27,499 nt of DNA. It comes from a virus. The stretch covers positions 1-27,499 of the IMG/VR virus record IMGVR_UViG_3300020162_002577; one strand, written 5' to 3'. The notes under the pieces were generated by a model. That model saw only the letters and a program-made list of their open reading frames with translations. It was not told the origin of the DNA and made no database searches. The stretch's first letter is position 1, and each line of letters begins with the position of its first letter. Both the position numbers and the translations under genes were made by a program. Positions 1-7,939 of this stretch are shown here, one piece after another.

Positions 1-99
1 AGAGCGAAACCAGCAGGCCATTGTTAACGGTGCGACTGTTGCCGGTGCTGATGCTACAGAAAGAAACTGACTGCTCGCTGCTGTGAAATCGTAAGCCAT
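1..99 (-). CDS. LamG-like tail fibre/lectin protein, N-terminus only (partial)
   Basis: The frame opens with ATG at 99 and runs off the left edge after 33 codons. The visible start reads MAYDFTAASSQFLSVASAPA and continues with a TMACWF segment. This is the usual opening of a concanavalin A/LamG-like jelly-roll domain (short strand, 'S.FLSV.SAP', then 'LTMACWF'), a fold often found in receptor-binding phage fibres. It starts 5 bases after the stop of the preceding fibre gene, so it belongs to the same late operon. No Shine-Dalgarno sequence is obvious; the bases before the ATG are T-rich. The family call rests on the first 33 residues only. Confidence 0.6.
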   Translation of the reverse strand, partial: MAYDFTAASSQFLSVASAPATVAPLTMACWFRS

Positions 100-104
100 A
101 AAAA

Positions 105-938
105 TCAAGCAACTTGTTGCACCTCGACGGCGATGAGCTCGGCGTCTCCGGTCATGGTGTCGTTGACGGCATCATCGGCATCGCGGTAGATTTTGACGCG
201 GAAGGTGTCGCCGACGGTAAGTCCGTCGATGGCGGTGGCGGTGATCTCGGCCACGGTCACGATGCCGCTGGTTCCGTTTGCGGCAGAGGTGCCGAGTGTG
301 GCGGTGTCGAAGGAGTCGGCGTCGAGGTCGGTGTTGCAACGCATGAGCTGCGCTCCCCATCGGACATTGCCGCTTGTGGCGGTGGTGGCCATCCAGACGA
401 TGCGGATTTTGATGCCGCTGGCAAGGTTGGCGTAGTCGGGTATGACGCCGGAGAAAATTGCGGATTCGTCGGTGGCGGCGTCGAAATCGAGCACGGCGAT
501 GGAGTTGCGCGTGTCCAGGGTGGCGAAGGCGGTGGCGGGCGGCTGGTTGTCCTTTGCGGCGGTGAATCGTGCGAGGGTTTTTGAGGCCAGGTAATAATTT
601 GTGCCTGTCGAGGCATTCAGCGTGGTGCCGGTGATGGAGAGAGCGGTGCCGAGCTCCAGGCCGGTGGCTTTGGCGGCGGAGTCGTCCCAGAAGAAAATCT
701 TGTCGCTGCCGAGGTCGTCGGCGGACAGAGTGCCGGAGGAAAAGGAGAGGAGGTCTGCGGCTGTGGCGTCAATGGTAACGCTGCCTCCGCCGATCTCTTG
801 GACTGTGCCGGAGACCGGATGGCGTGCGAAAAGTTTTGCGTCGGCGTGATTGATGGCGATCTCGCCGAGGGCGAGGTCGGAGGTGGTCGGGACGCGGGCG
901 GCGACCGTGGATTTTTTCGGGATTAGGACATTGGCCAT
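105..938 (-). CDS. Phage tail fibre / structural protein (277 aa)
   Basis: The N-terminus (VPTTSDLALGEIAINHADAKLF) matches the 'L..GElaiN..d..l' segment that begins many tail-fibre proteins of dsDNA phages. The neighbouring fibre gene carries a related opening (LLAGELALNTASGVVYIGD), so the two share an N-terminal attachment-like region. The rest is Ala/Thr/Asp-rich and predicted mostly beta, without a motif I recognise. There is no signal peptide or membrane segment. It lies between two other fibre genes at the distal end of the late operon, which fits a role at the tail tip in host recognition. Exact function unknown. Confidence 0.65.
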   Translation of the reverse strand: MANVLIPKKSTVAARVPTTSDLALGEIAINHADAKLFARHPVSGTVQEIGGGSVTIDATAADLLSFSSGTLSADDLGSDKIFFWDDSAAKATGLELGTALSITGTTLNASTGTNYYLASKTLARFTAAKDNQPPATAFATLDTRNSIAVLDFDAATDESAIFSGVIPDYANLASGIKIRIVWMATTATSGNVRWGAQLMRCNTDLDADSFDTATLGTSAANGTSGIVTVAEITATAIDGLTVGDTFRVKIYRDADDAVNDTMTGDAELIAVEVQQVA

Positions 939-964
939 AGGACGGTTTTGATTTCGCGGTGGAG

Positions 965-1005
965 ACCCCCGCGTGGCGAGGCGCTATGGAGCGCCCCGCC
1001 GGGGT
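965..1005. other. Imperfect intergenic hairpin between two fibre genes
   Basis: A 6-bp stem GGCGCT/AGCGCC (980-985 and 990-995, loop ATGG) is nested inside an outer ACCCC/GGGGT pairing (965-969 with 1001-1005). No U-tract follows on the minus-strand transcript, so it is not a classic intrinsic terminator. It may be an RNA-processing or stabilising structure. Confidence 0.35.
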
Positions 1006-1014
1006 TGGTTTGGA

Positions 1015-2094
1015 CTAGTAGGTGCCGCAGTCAATCGTCACATCTGCGATGGTGACGTTGCTGATGGCTCCGCCAGTGATGCTGACGTTGGAGCTGGCTT
1101 GGGTGGCGATTGTGCCGAGGCCCAATGTCGTGCGTGCTGCTGCGCCGTCGGCGTCGTCCACGAGGGAGCGTCCGAAGGAGCTGAAGTCAGCTACGGCGGC
1201 GGTGCCTGCCCCGGTGAAATACGGCACTTTGTCAGCGGCGCTGGTCAGACCGGCGATGGCGGCGAGTTCCGCATCGTAGGCTTGGACATTCGAGCCGATG
1301 GCGACTCCGAGGTTCGTGCGGGCCACGCTGGCGTCCGCGAGGTCGCTCAGGTTGGAGGCTTTGGCGAGCTTGGTGCCGAGGGCTGTTGTTAACGTCGAGG
1401 TGTAGTTCGCGTCGTCATTGATGGCGGCGGCGAGCTCGTTGAGGGTGTTGAGCAGATCAGGCGCTCCGTCTACGAGGCCGGAAACGGCGCTGTCCACATA
1501 GCCCTTGTTGGCGGCGTCGGTGCTGACTGTCGGATCTGCGAGGCCAGTGATCTTCTGCGAGTTGAGCGAGACGGACGCCGATGGCGCGGCCATTTGATCG
1601 AGGCGGCTGGTGCGGACTTGCGTATCGAAGTCGCTGATCTTGGACGCGGTGAGCGTCGGGATGTCGCTGGCTTCGAGGTTCGCGCCTGTGGTGACGAGAC
1701 CTTTGGCGTTGACCGTTACTTTCGTGTGGGTGCCTGCGCTGACGCCGGAGTTCGCCAACGTGGCGGAAATGCTGGCGTTCGCTGTGCCGTTGAATGCCGA
1801 AGCAGTTCCGGTGACGTCGCCGGTGAGGCTGATGTCGCGGCCTGTGGCCAATGCGGTGGCTGTCGCGGCGTTGCCGTCTACCGAGCCGGAGATTGTCGAG
1901 GTGAAGGTTTTGACTCCGCCTACGGTCTGTGCGCTGGTTTTGTCAACGAATGCGCCCGAGCCACCGAGGCTCAATACACTCGTTCCATCGCCAATGTAGA
2001 CTACACCGGACGCTGTGTTTAGGGCCAACTCACCTGCGAGAAGGCTCGATGGCACTGACGTGCCTCTTTTGATTTTTAGAATTGGAGCTGCCAT
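1015..2094 (-). CDS. Phage tail fibre protein (359 aa)
   Basis: The sequence has hallmarks of long tail fibres. It begins with a 'GTSVPSSLLAGELALNT' segment and a 'VYIGDGTS' turn. It has an NAATATALATGRDISLTGDVTG stretch, then 'LADPTVSTDAANKGYVDSAV' and repeated 'DASVARTNLGV' / 'DGAAARTTLGLGT' units, which are the short fibre repeats common in lambda- and P2-type fibres. These are thought to form trimeric beta-helical shafts. It ends with a short 'VTIDCGTY' tail. The mRNA leader (2095-2151) is rich in A and C, has no Shine-Dalgarno sequence, and contains AACCCAAC. A TTTGACA word stands at 2152-2158. Probable role: adsorption to the host. Confidence 0.8.
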   Translation of the reverse strand: MAAPILKIKRGTSVPSSLLAGELALNTASGVVYIGDGTSVLSLGGSGAFVDKTSAQTVGGVKTFTSTISGSVDGNAATATALATGRDISLTGDVTGTASAFNGTANASISATLANSGVSAGTHTKVTVNAKGLVTTGANLEASDIPTLTASKISDFDTQVRTSRLDQMAAPSASVSLNSQKITGLADPTVSTDAANKGYVDSAVSGLVDGAPDLLNTLNELAAAINDDANYTSTLTTALGTKLAKASNLSDLADASVARTNLGVAIGSNVQAYDAELAAIAGLTSAADKVPYFTGAGTAAVADFSSFGRSLVDDADGAAARTTLGLGTIATQASSNVSITGGAISNVTIADVTIDCGTY

Positions 2095-2151
2095 TTGATT
2101 TTATTTTAGTTGCTGCGGTTTGTTGTGTGGTTGGGTTCTCTTTTTGGAGAT

Positions 2152-2158
2152 TGTCAAA
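2152..2158 (-). promoter_or_regulatory. TTTGACA element, 57 nt before the 2094 start
   Basis: One of nine sense-strand copies of TTTGACA found only upstream of late-gene starts in this window. It begins a few bases after the stop codon of the preceding fibre gene. Function unknown. Confidence 0.35.
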
Positions 2159-2161
2159 ATG

Positions 2162-3352
2162 TTAGTATTCGCCCGCGTCGATGGTGCCTGGGGCTGGCTG
2201 GTAGGTGGTGCCCGTCCAACGCCAAAGGGTGCCGAGGTCGTCGGCGAGGTAGAGGCGCTGGAGGCGTCCGGTGGCGGGGAAAGCTGCTGCGGTCGGGTAA
2301 ACGACAACCGGCTCGGCGTAGTCGGAGATTTCCGAAATCGTGTGGGTGTGGACGGCGGCGGCTTTGTTGGCGAGCTCGGCGGAAACCCAGAGGTCGTAGG
2401 CGGGCGAGCCCGTTGACGCTGAAAACAACGCCCATGAAAAGTGGCCTGGGGGATAGCCGGGGTTATTCGGATTGCTGACCCGGATATATAAAAGGCCGTC
2501 GGTATAGGTGACGACGTCGCCGTAAGTGTAATCAAGCCCGTTGTTATAATTGCCGCGATAATTGACAGGCGTGGGCTGAAGGGCGGTGTCGGCTTTTGCG
2601 CCTTGGGCGGCGGTGGCTTTGCCGTCTATCTGAGTTTGAAGCGAGCCGATGCTGGCGGCGGCTTCGGCGATGGAGTCGAGCGCGGCGGGGTCGAGATTTG
2701 CGGCGAGGTAGTCTATCCGCTGGCCGAGCGAGGTATCTGAGGCAGTGAGGGCGGCGAGGTCGGCATTAAGGCCGGTGATCTCGCCTTTGAGGTGCGTGTG
2801 AGCCGAAGGCGCGAAGGTCGTTGGCTTGCCGGTGATGGATTCCCACGAAGTGGCGGCGAGGCGTAGAATCGCCTGAGCGGTCCGCAGCGGGGTCATCCAT
2901 GCGGAGTTGTCGGTGCCTGCTTCGGCTTGTGCTTGGGTGGCTTTGCCGTCTGGCATCGCCACCGGGGTGGCTTCGGTGCCGAGGATGACGGAGTTTTGCA
3001 CTTCGACAGGGAGAGTGGCGGTGCGGGTGGCTTCGCCGGTGGCGGTCCACTTGACCTCGAGGAGGGCGCTGACTACAGCGGGGGAGGATGCGAATGCGGC
3101 CTCGAGGGGGATGGTGTTGAGATCGAGCGTTCCACCGGCGGCGAGGGCGAGAAAATTGGTGTCGGCGTAGGTGGCTTTTAAGGCGGTGGTGAAGGTCGTG
3201 CCGACGGGCGTGGCGATAGCGGCCCCGCGTTGCACGAACTGGATCTCCAGGGCGAGGCTGTCGCGGCGTTTGAGCGTAAGCGCGGGGAGAGCGGCGGAGG
3301 ATGCCGCCGACTTAACGAACCGCCGAGATGTGATGTCGATGAATAACTTCAT
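2162..3352 (-). CDS. Phage tail fibre / baseplate protein with CBM5/12-like segment (396 aa)
   Basis: Three parts can be seen. Residues about 1-130 form a beta-rich N-terminal domain. The middle has tail-fibre signatures: 'KATQAQAEAGTDNSAWMTPL', 'SAHTHLKGEITGL' and 'HTHTISEIS'. Around residues 265-315, 'YRGNYNNGLDYTYGDVVTY' followed by 'GLLYIRV' and 'SWALF' resembles a carbohydrate-binding CBM5/12-type module, which binds chitin-like or other glycans in known families. The C-terminus (GTLWRWTGTTYQPA) is another short aromatic-rich beta segment common in fibres. A TTTGACA word lies 22 nt before the ATG. Likely a receptor-binding component. The CBM assignment is tentative. Confidence 0.7.
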   Translation of the reverse strand: MKLFIDITSRRFVKSAASSAALPALTLKRRDSLALEIQFVQRGAAIATPVGTTFTTALKATYADTNFLALAAGGTLDLNTIPLEAAFASSPAVVSALLEVKWTATGEATRTATLPVEVQNSVILGTEATPVAMPDGKATQAQAEAGTDNSAWMTPLRTAQAILRLAATSWESITGKPTTFAPSAHTHLKGEITGLNADLAALTASDTSLGQRIDYLAANLDPAALDSIAEAAASIGSLQTQIDGKATAAQGAKADTALQPTPVNYRGNYNNGLDYTYGDVVTYTDGLLYIRVSNPNNPGYPPGHFSWALFSASTGSPAYDLWVSAELANKAAAVHTHTISEISDYAEPVVVYPTAAAFPATGRLQRLYLADDLGTLWRWTGTTYQPAPGTIDAGEY

Positions 3353-3374
3353 GCCGCTTCGATGAGCGGCGAGA

Positions 3375-3381
3375 TGTCAAA
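3375..3381 (-). promoter_or_regulatory. TTTGACA element, 22 nt before the 3352 start
   Basis: Member of the nine-copy TTTGACA set. It is too close to the ATG to serve as a -35 box for a transcript that includes that start codon. Confidence 0.35.
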
Positions 3382-3399
3382 TGCGCGGCGGTCGCGGAA

Positions 3400-4233
3400 C
3401 TAGGTCAGGAGCGGAGCGGAGGGGGGAGAGAAACTGGAAACCGGAGACTTGAGACCTGAAACATCTTCCGCTTCCCATTTGCCGAGGGGGCATCTTTCGG
3501 TCGCCATGCGTAACTTCGCCCACGTCGAGCATCCGCATTTGCGGCAGCGGCCCGTGGCGTTGAGTGCCTGCGCGTCCCATTCGGGACAGGCGCGGCACGT
3601 TGCTTCGCGGGTGGCTAGTGCTTCGGGTGGGGTGGGAATAAAATTTGACGCTGCAAATTTACGAATAGCAAACCCAACATTTTTCATTTGCTCCCAAAGT
3701 GTAGGGTTAGATTCTGTTTGAGATTCTGCTAATGTTTGTGGTGCTTTAATGCTTTCGTATAAATCAAAGTCATCCTTGTAGATTTCACGGAGTTTGTCGG
3801 AATACGGAAAATTAATCTCTTTATCGTAAATCTTTGGTGGTTCTCCGAGGTCTAGCGTTCCCCAAAAATGCTCAATATGATCTGTTGCTTTCCAAAGATA
3901 GATCGGCTGCCCACCCCATTTTAAAAATCTTGATTGCGGAAAAAAATGAAATGACGGGAACTTTCCTTGAGCTACTAATTTCACCGCCTCCTCTGGCTCA
4001 ATGCCGTCTTCGTGACAGGCGGCAATAAATCTCTTGATTGGGTCCCCCAATAATAACGCAACGGGATTACTTGGTGTATTTTTGTATCCCTTAATAATGA
4101 AATGAGGCCGAAATGGAATAACGCCTTGGTTTTTTTTAATCCAAATTGCATTAACAATTTCTGTGGAAAATACTTTCCAGTTATAAGCAACATCAAATCC
4201 CCCGTATTCACAATATGAAAATCTGAAAATCAT
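3400..4233 (-). CDS. Sulfotransferase-like protein with C-terminal zinc-ribbon (277 aa)
   Basis: The N-terminal 190 residues resemble small sulfotransferase-family domains: 'LLLGDPIKRFIAAC' (compare 'vRdPveRfvSay'), then 'HFFPQSRFLKW' and 'LREIYKDDFDLYESI' (compare 'l..iY..Df.ly'). A clear PAPS 5'-phosphate loop is not visible, so catalysis is uncertain. The C-terminus has a Cys-rich unit, CRACPEW ... CRKCGC ... CPLGKW, a zinc-ribbon tail seen on some phage proteins. The final 20 residues (LKSPVSSFSPPSAPLLT) are encoded by degenerate heptamer repeat DNA (3430-3465) and look like a late extension. The gene directly abuts its upstream neighbour (TAAATG). Its 5' two-thirds is markedly A+T-richer than the flanking fibre genes, suggesting separate acquisition. 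Host-surface or virion modification is possible but unproven. Confidence 0.5.
   Translation of the reverse strand: MIFRFSYCEYGGFDVAYNWKVFSTEIVNAIWIKKNQGVIPFRPHFIIKGYKNTPSNPVALLLGDPIKRFIAACHEDGIEPEEAVKLVAQGKFPSFHFFPQSRFLKWGGQPIYLWKATDHIEHFWGTLDLGEPPKIYDKEINFPYSDKLREIYKDDFDLYESIKAPQTLAESQTESNPTLWEQMKNVGFAIRKFAASNFIPTPPEALATREATCRACPEWDAQALNATGRCRKCGCSTWAKLRMATERCPLGKWEAEDVSGLKSPVSSFSPPSAPLLT
3430..3465. repeat. Degenerate heptamer repeats (GAAACTT-type)
   Basis: About five tandem 7-base units, GAAACTG, GAAACCG, GAGACTT, GAGACCT and GAAACAT, lie at the 3' end of the sulfotransferase-like gene and encode its last residues. Related units recur at 4859-4897 and, in inverted orientation, near 4974-4993. 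Confidence 0.5.
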
Positions 4234-4839
4234 TTAAGGAGATGGGGTAATAGTAATACTAAAAGATGCGGTTGCGGTTGCATCAAGATTATAGATTCCA
4301 AAACTTATGCTTCCTGCCGAAGTTGCTATTGTTCCTGGTCCAACTTGAGTAAATTCTACAGGGCCACCTCCCCCAGCAGCATCATAGCCAGAGTTAATAA
4401 AAAAACCTACTGTATAACAAATCTCAAATGGATTATTCCAATCGGGAACTGAAGAAAAACATGATCCGCCACCAGAATAGGCAATCCTATATTCAGTCCC
4501 AACTTTCGCAATGTCCCAATAAATAACGAGGCTTGAATTATAGGGAGAACCATCAGCACTACACGTCATACCGCCCCCAACAACAGCAAATCCAGAGCAA
4601 AGTGATGCATTTCCTCCTGCAGTTCCAGAAAATGAACATCCCGTGTATTCGCTTCCTCCACCAGATCCGCTTACCGATCCACCAGATCGTAATGCGTCAA
4701 ACATTGCCTCTGAGATTACAATATAAGAATCAGTAATTTCTGGACACGGCGGAACACAACACGCGCACTCGACCGCGCGAGTTGCGCCGTTGTCGGTTTT
4801 GATTTTCACTGCGCCGGATGATGTGAGGCCGAGGGTCAT
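4234..4839 (-). CDS. Putative tail protein, Gly/Ser-rich with N-terminal Cys cluster (201 aa)
   Basis: Unrecognised family. It begins MTLGLTSSGAVKIKTDNG, followed by a compact cysteine cluster (ECACCVPPC, about residues 24-32). A long Gly/Ser/Cys-rich beta-type region follows (SGGSVSGSGGGSEYTGCSF and more). There is no membrane segment. The composition and position between tail-tip and fibre genes suggest a virion tail component. Its coding DNA, apart from the first 100 bases, is A+T-rich, like the start of the next gene. It is translated in series with the sulfotransferase-like gene: its stop TAA is followed immediately by ATG. Confidence 0.5.
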   Translation of the reverse strand: MTLGLTSSGAVKIKTDNGATRAVECACCVPPCPEITDSYIVISEAMFDALRSGGSVSGSGGGSEYTGCSFSGTAGGNASLCSGFAVVGGGMTCSADGSPYNSSLVIYWDIAKVGTEYRIAYSGGGSCFSSVPDWNNPFEICYTVGFFINSGYDAAGGGGPVEFTQVGPGTIATSAGSISFGIYNLDATATASFSITITPSP

Positions 4840-4858
4840 TGAAGAAAAGGGTGAAGGG

Positions 4859-4993
4859 TGAAACTTGAAACTTGAAAGGTTTCCGGTCTCAGGGTTGCCT
4901 CGCTCGCGCCCGCGAGTCTCGCCCTTCGGGCTGCCTTCGGCAGGCTACCCGGCCATCGCCCGCTGGCCCGTGTTCCGGTCTCAGGTCTCATCT
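4859..4993. repeat. Intergenic segment with heptamer repeats in both orientations
   Basis: The gap between the genes at 4839 and 4994 starts with GTGAAACTTGAAACTTGAAAG, shifts to TTTCCGGTCTCAGG, and ends with TTCCGGTCTCAGGTCTCATC, which is the inverted form. The middle (4900-4970) is G+C-rich, with a CGCTCGCGCCCGCGAG palindrome and a GCCTTCGGCAGGC hairpin. It looks like an inserted non-coding repeat related to 3430-3465. Confidence 0.45.
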
Positions 4994-5251
4994 TTAGCAT
5001 GCCTCGGTGGCGATCCATTGCAGGGTGCCTTCGACCGCTGCGAGGACGTGGGTGCCGGATGCTGGCGGCTTCGGAAATTTAAATCTGCGAGCGGAGTAGT
5101 TATTTACGAATGCCGGTTCCGTGAATGCGTCATCCACCAATAGTTTCGCATCTGCAAAGTTTTGCATGAGGTCTGCCGCAGATATTGAATAAACTGGCGC
5201 GCCTACGATCTTCGCCACGAAATCCACGGGCAGATTGTCTTGGTTGTTCAT
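4994..5251 (-). CDS. Hypothetical late protein (85 aa)
   Basis: Small soluble protein starting MNNQDNLPVDFVAKIVGAPV and ending LQWIATEAC. It has no motif I recognise and no signal peptide or membrane segment. Its ATG follows the stop of the large tail protein by only a few bases, so it is co-translated with it. Position between the tail-tip protein and the fibre genes suggests a minor tail component or fibre-assembly factor, but nothing in the sequence proves that. Confidence 0.55.
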   Translation of the reverse strand: MNNQDNLPVDFVAKIVGAPVYSISAADLMQNFADAKLLVDDAFTEPAFVNNYSARRFKFPKPPASGTHVLAAVEGTLQWIATEAC

Positions 5252-5254
5252 TTT

Positions 5255-7939
5255 TTAGAACGGGATGAACTCGGTGCGGCGAATGGCTTTGACTTCAAAA
5301 TCGCTGAACGCCAATCCCCATGTGGCAGTGACTTCGTCGATTTCACCGTAGTTGGCGCGGGACAAGGATAAGAGCTGTGCGAGTGACGCCATAGCGGTAT
5401 CGGGCGCGGGCGAGATTGTCGTGAAGCTCCGAATAGTGCCTCCGTTACCTTGCTGAAAAGTGGGCGCAAATATTTGCAAAAATTCCGCGAATGAACCATA
5501 GCTCTCGGAAGTCGTGGTGTTCGTTATTTCAAATGTATCGAACTTGATCGGCTCGGATGGGAGGCCGATCTCGGTCATTGACGTTGACTCTCCAATGGTG
5601 AAGCGCTTGGTGATGGTGTCCGACAAAATCCGCAAATTAAAAATCCATGGCGCAAGATTTGGCCCGCGATTTAAAGTCATGGAAACTGAGGAGAGTTGCG
5701 TGCCGAAAACCGTAGGCACATCGACTGGCACACTGATGGATTTCCGACCCGCAAACCCCGTGATGGAGAATTTTGCAAATCCGGAAGTGTCATAATTCTG
5801 CGCGGCGGAATCTTTGCTGATGTGGTCGGGGAAATTTGGCAACGCCATTCGGGCCTGCAATAGACGCGAGGCGCTCGCGGCATTTGGGGTAGGGCAAATG
5901 TATTCAGCCGAAACTACCGAGAGGCCTGAGTCACTGGTCTGGCGCTGGTGGCTAATGAGCTGGAGGTTTTTGTTGCCGCGATAAATATATGCGGACTTTA
6001 AAACTCGAAGCTGGAGGCTTGTCGACGTCGAGCTGCCGCCGCCGGAGACGGTGATGGCTACCGAGAGCGGCGCAATAACCGAGCTGGGGGTCCATGTGAT
6101 TTCGCCTGTTGAGGAGTTGATCGTCGCGCCGGTGGGTAACCCTGTGGCGGACCACGCTGAGGCGGGGCTATTTTGAGGGTTCTGGAGGCGGGGAAAATAG
6201 CTCAACGGAAAGTTTAACCAGGCGTCGATCTTTTGATTTGGGTCGATGGCCGGAATCCCCGGGGCTATGACGAAATTCACCGTCTCGGTGGAAGATCCGA
6301 AGACGCTGAAAACCGTGACCGCCAACGAAAACGAGCCGACCTTGTTAGGCGTGCCGATTAGCGCGCCGTCGTCGGCAATTTCCATGTAAAATGGCAAGCC
6401 GACAGCTTTAAAATACAACGGAGGTGCGCTTATCGCGTCGAGGGCGAGCGATACGGAGAGAGGCACATCTACTCGCCCCGTGATGGTTTGGTTGGCATTA
6501 ATAACGGCGAGACCACCGACAATGCGGATTGTGAAAACCGCACTGGCATTCGATCCGTCACCGCCCAAAGCATTGATGGTTGGGTTGAATGTGCCGACTT
6601 CTGTTGGCGTGCCTGAAATGAGGCCCGTCGAGCTGATAGTGAGTCCTGCTGGGAGTCCGGTCGCACTCCAATTGGACGCTGGTGTGGCGCGTTGGTCATA
6701 GACGGTGCACTGGCTTTCAAACTCCTGCCGCGCCGGAATAACAAAATTGCCAATGTTGATGTTTGGCGTGCCGCCTACGCCGCCAAACGAGATGCTGGCA
6801 TACGGGCGCGGAAAAAATATGCTGCGAGACTCCATATTAAACCCTGGAGCGAACATCTGCGCGGAACCGTCTGATTTTAGTGCATAAACATATTGCGGGT
6901 GGCCGAAATCCGCAGTCCCTGAAGAAAAAATCTTTGTGAATCCAGTTCCCCCAATCACCTCCGTCCAATAATAGCCGAGGTTGTCCCAATTTAGGACGCT
7001 GCCATTTGAAAAAACAACAGAGCTGACAGATCCCAGCGATGATACTGAAACAACCGAGCCTTGTCCTGAAATAGGGCCACCTTGTCCTCCTACGACAAAG
7101 ACCGTGCCGTCTGTTTTTCTAATCATCAACTGCGAAGAGCCTACCGCCAACTCAGCCACAGTCCCGCCAATGCCCGTTATGAGAGCAGGCGTTCCAGATA
7201 TGTTGGAGTAAACAGAACCGTCTGTTTTTTCTACCGCCCATTGATTGCCATCACCATAATTTGTTGCAATTTTACGGACATTGGTATTGACGGTTACACC
7301 TCCCACCACGCCGTAATCCGCATCGCCAAAGCTTGTTCGGTTCCACTCATAGACAACGCCGCTGGATCGCAATCCATAAAAAACTTGGTTGTAATGGCTG
7401 CCCCTCACGCCAATTTTTGTAACGGGAAATGTTGGGATGTTGGGGAAGGCGACTCCACCGGTAGGTGATACTGGATCGCCGACAATTTCAACCATGCCAG
7501 AGCTCTTGCGAGCTATAGTATTGCTCCGGCTATGAGGGTAATCAGGCACCGTGAATTGGCACGCTTGCACATAGTCGCCATAAGCGATCTGTGTTTGAGC
7601 TATCCGTGCATCGGTATTGTATTGGCCTGCGGAATAAGCCTGACAAGACAGAATAACGCCGTCGGTAGTTACGCCCAACACGGCATAGCAATAGACCTTT
7701 TGAAAACTGCAGCCTGATGGAATTACTACAAATAAATCCGCCCACGTTGATTGATAGGAAACTTTTGCATTTCCACTATAAATTTTACTAAGCGTACCGG
7801 AGAGCACGCCTGTGCTTGGGTCAATGCCAATGAACTCTGGCGTATCTGCTAAGAATCCGGTATGTGGAATGGTAGTTAATACGGGCGCGGTAAATGGCAC
7901 GCCAACGACGGGGTTGAAAATTTGTCCTGGTGTAATCAT
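5255..7939 (-). CDS. Large tail-tip protein with Ig-like (He_PIG-type) and RCC1-like repeats (894 aa)
   Basis: Residues about 8-55 (VVGVPFTAPVL ... IDPSTGVLSGT) and three further units between about 395 and 650 carry the He_PIG pattern 'W.a.GLP.Glt..s.TG.isGTP...G'; examples are 'WSATGLPAGLTISSTGLISG' and 'WSATGLPTGATINSSTGEIT'. Between about 170 and 385 are repeated 'Y.LkSdGsV' type units (YGLRSSGVVYEW, VEKTDGSVYS, IRKTDGTVFVVG, YALKSDGSAQMF), which suggest an RCC1-like beta-propeller. The last ~240 residues are unassigned. It follows the tape measure with an ATGA overlap, the usual place for distal-tail or tip proteins. A role in host contact is likely; the enzymatic role, if any, is unknown. 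Confidence 0.7.
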   Translation of the reverse strand: MITPGQIFNPVVGVPFTAPVLTTIPHTGFLADTPEFIGIDPSTGVLSGTLSKIYSGNAKVSYQSTWADLFVVIPSGCSFQKVYCYAVLGVTTDGVILSCQAYSAGQYNTDARIAQTQIAYGDYVQACQFTVPDYPHSRSNTIARKSSGMVEIVGDPVSPTGGVAFPNIPTFPVTKIGVRGSHYNQVFYGLRSSGVVYEWNRTSFGDADYGVVGGVTVNTNVRKIATNYGDGNQWAVEKTDGSVYSNISGTPALITGIGGTVAELAVGSSQLMIRKTDGTVFVVGGQGGPISGQGSVVSVSSLGSVSSVVFSNGSVLNWDNLGYYWTEVIGGTGFTKIFSSGTADFGHPQYVYALKSDGSAQMFAPGFNMESRSIFFPRPYASISFGGVGGTPNINIGNFVIPARQEFESQCTVYDQRATPASNWSATGLPAGLTISSTGLISGTPTEVGTFNPTINALGGDGSNASAVFTIRIVGGLAVINANQTITGRVDVPLSVSLALDAISAPPLYFKAVGLPFYMEIADDGALIGTPNKVGSFSLAVTVFSVFGSSTETVNFVIAPGIPAIDPNQKIDAWLNFPLSYFPRLQNPQNSPASAWSATGLPTGATINSSTGEITWTPSSVIAPLSVAITVSGGGSSTSTSLQLRVLKSAYIYRGNKNLQLISHQRQTSDSGLSVVSAEYICPTPNAASASRLLQARMALPNFPDHISKDSAAQNYDTSGFAKFSITGFAGRKSISVPVDVPTVFGTQLSSVSMTLNRGPNLAPWIFNLRILSDTITKRFTIGESTSMTEIGLPSEPIKFDTFEITNTTTSESYGSFAEFLQIFAPTFQQGNGGTIRSFTTISPAPDTAMASLAQLLSLSRANYGEIDEVTATWGLAFSDFEVKAIRRTEFIPF

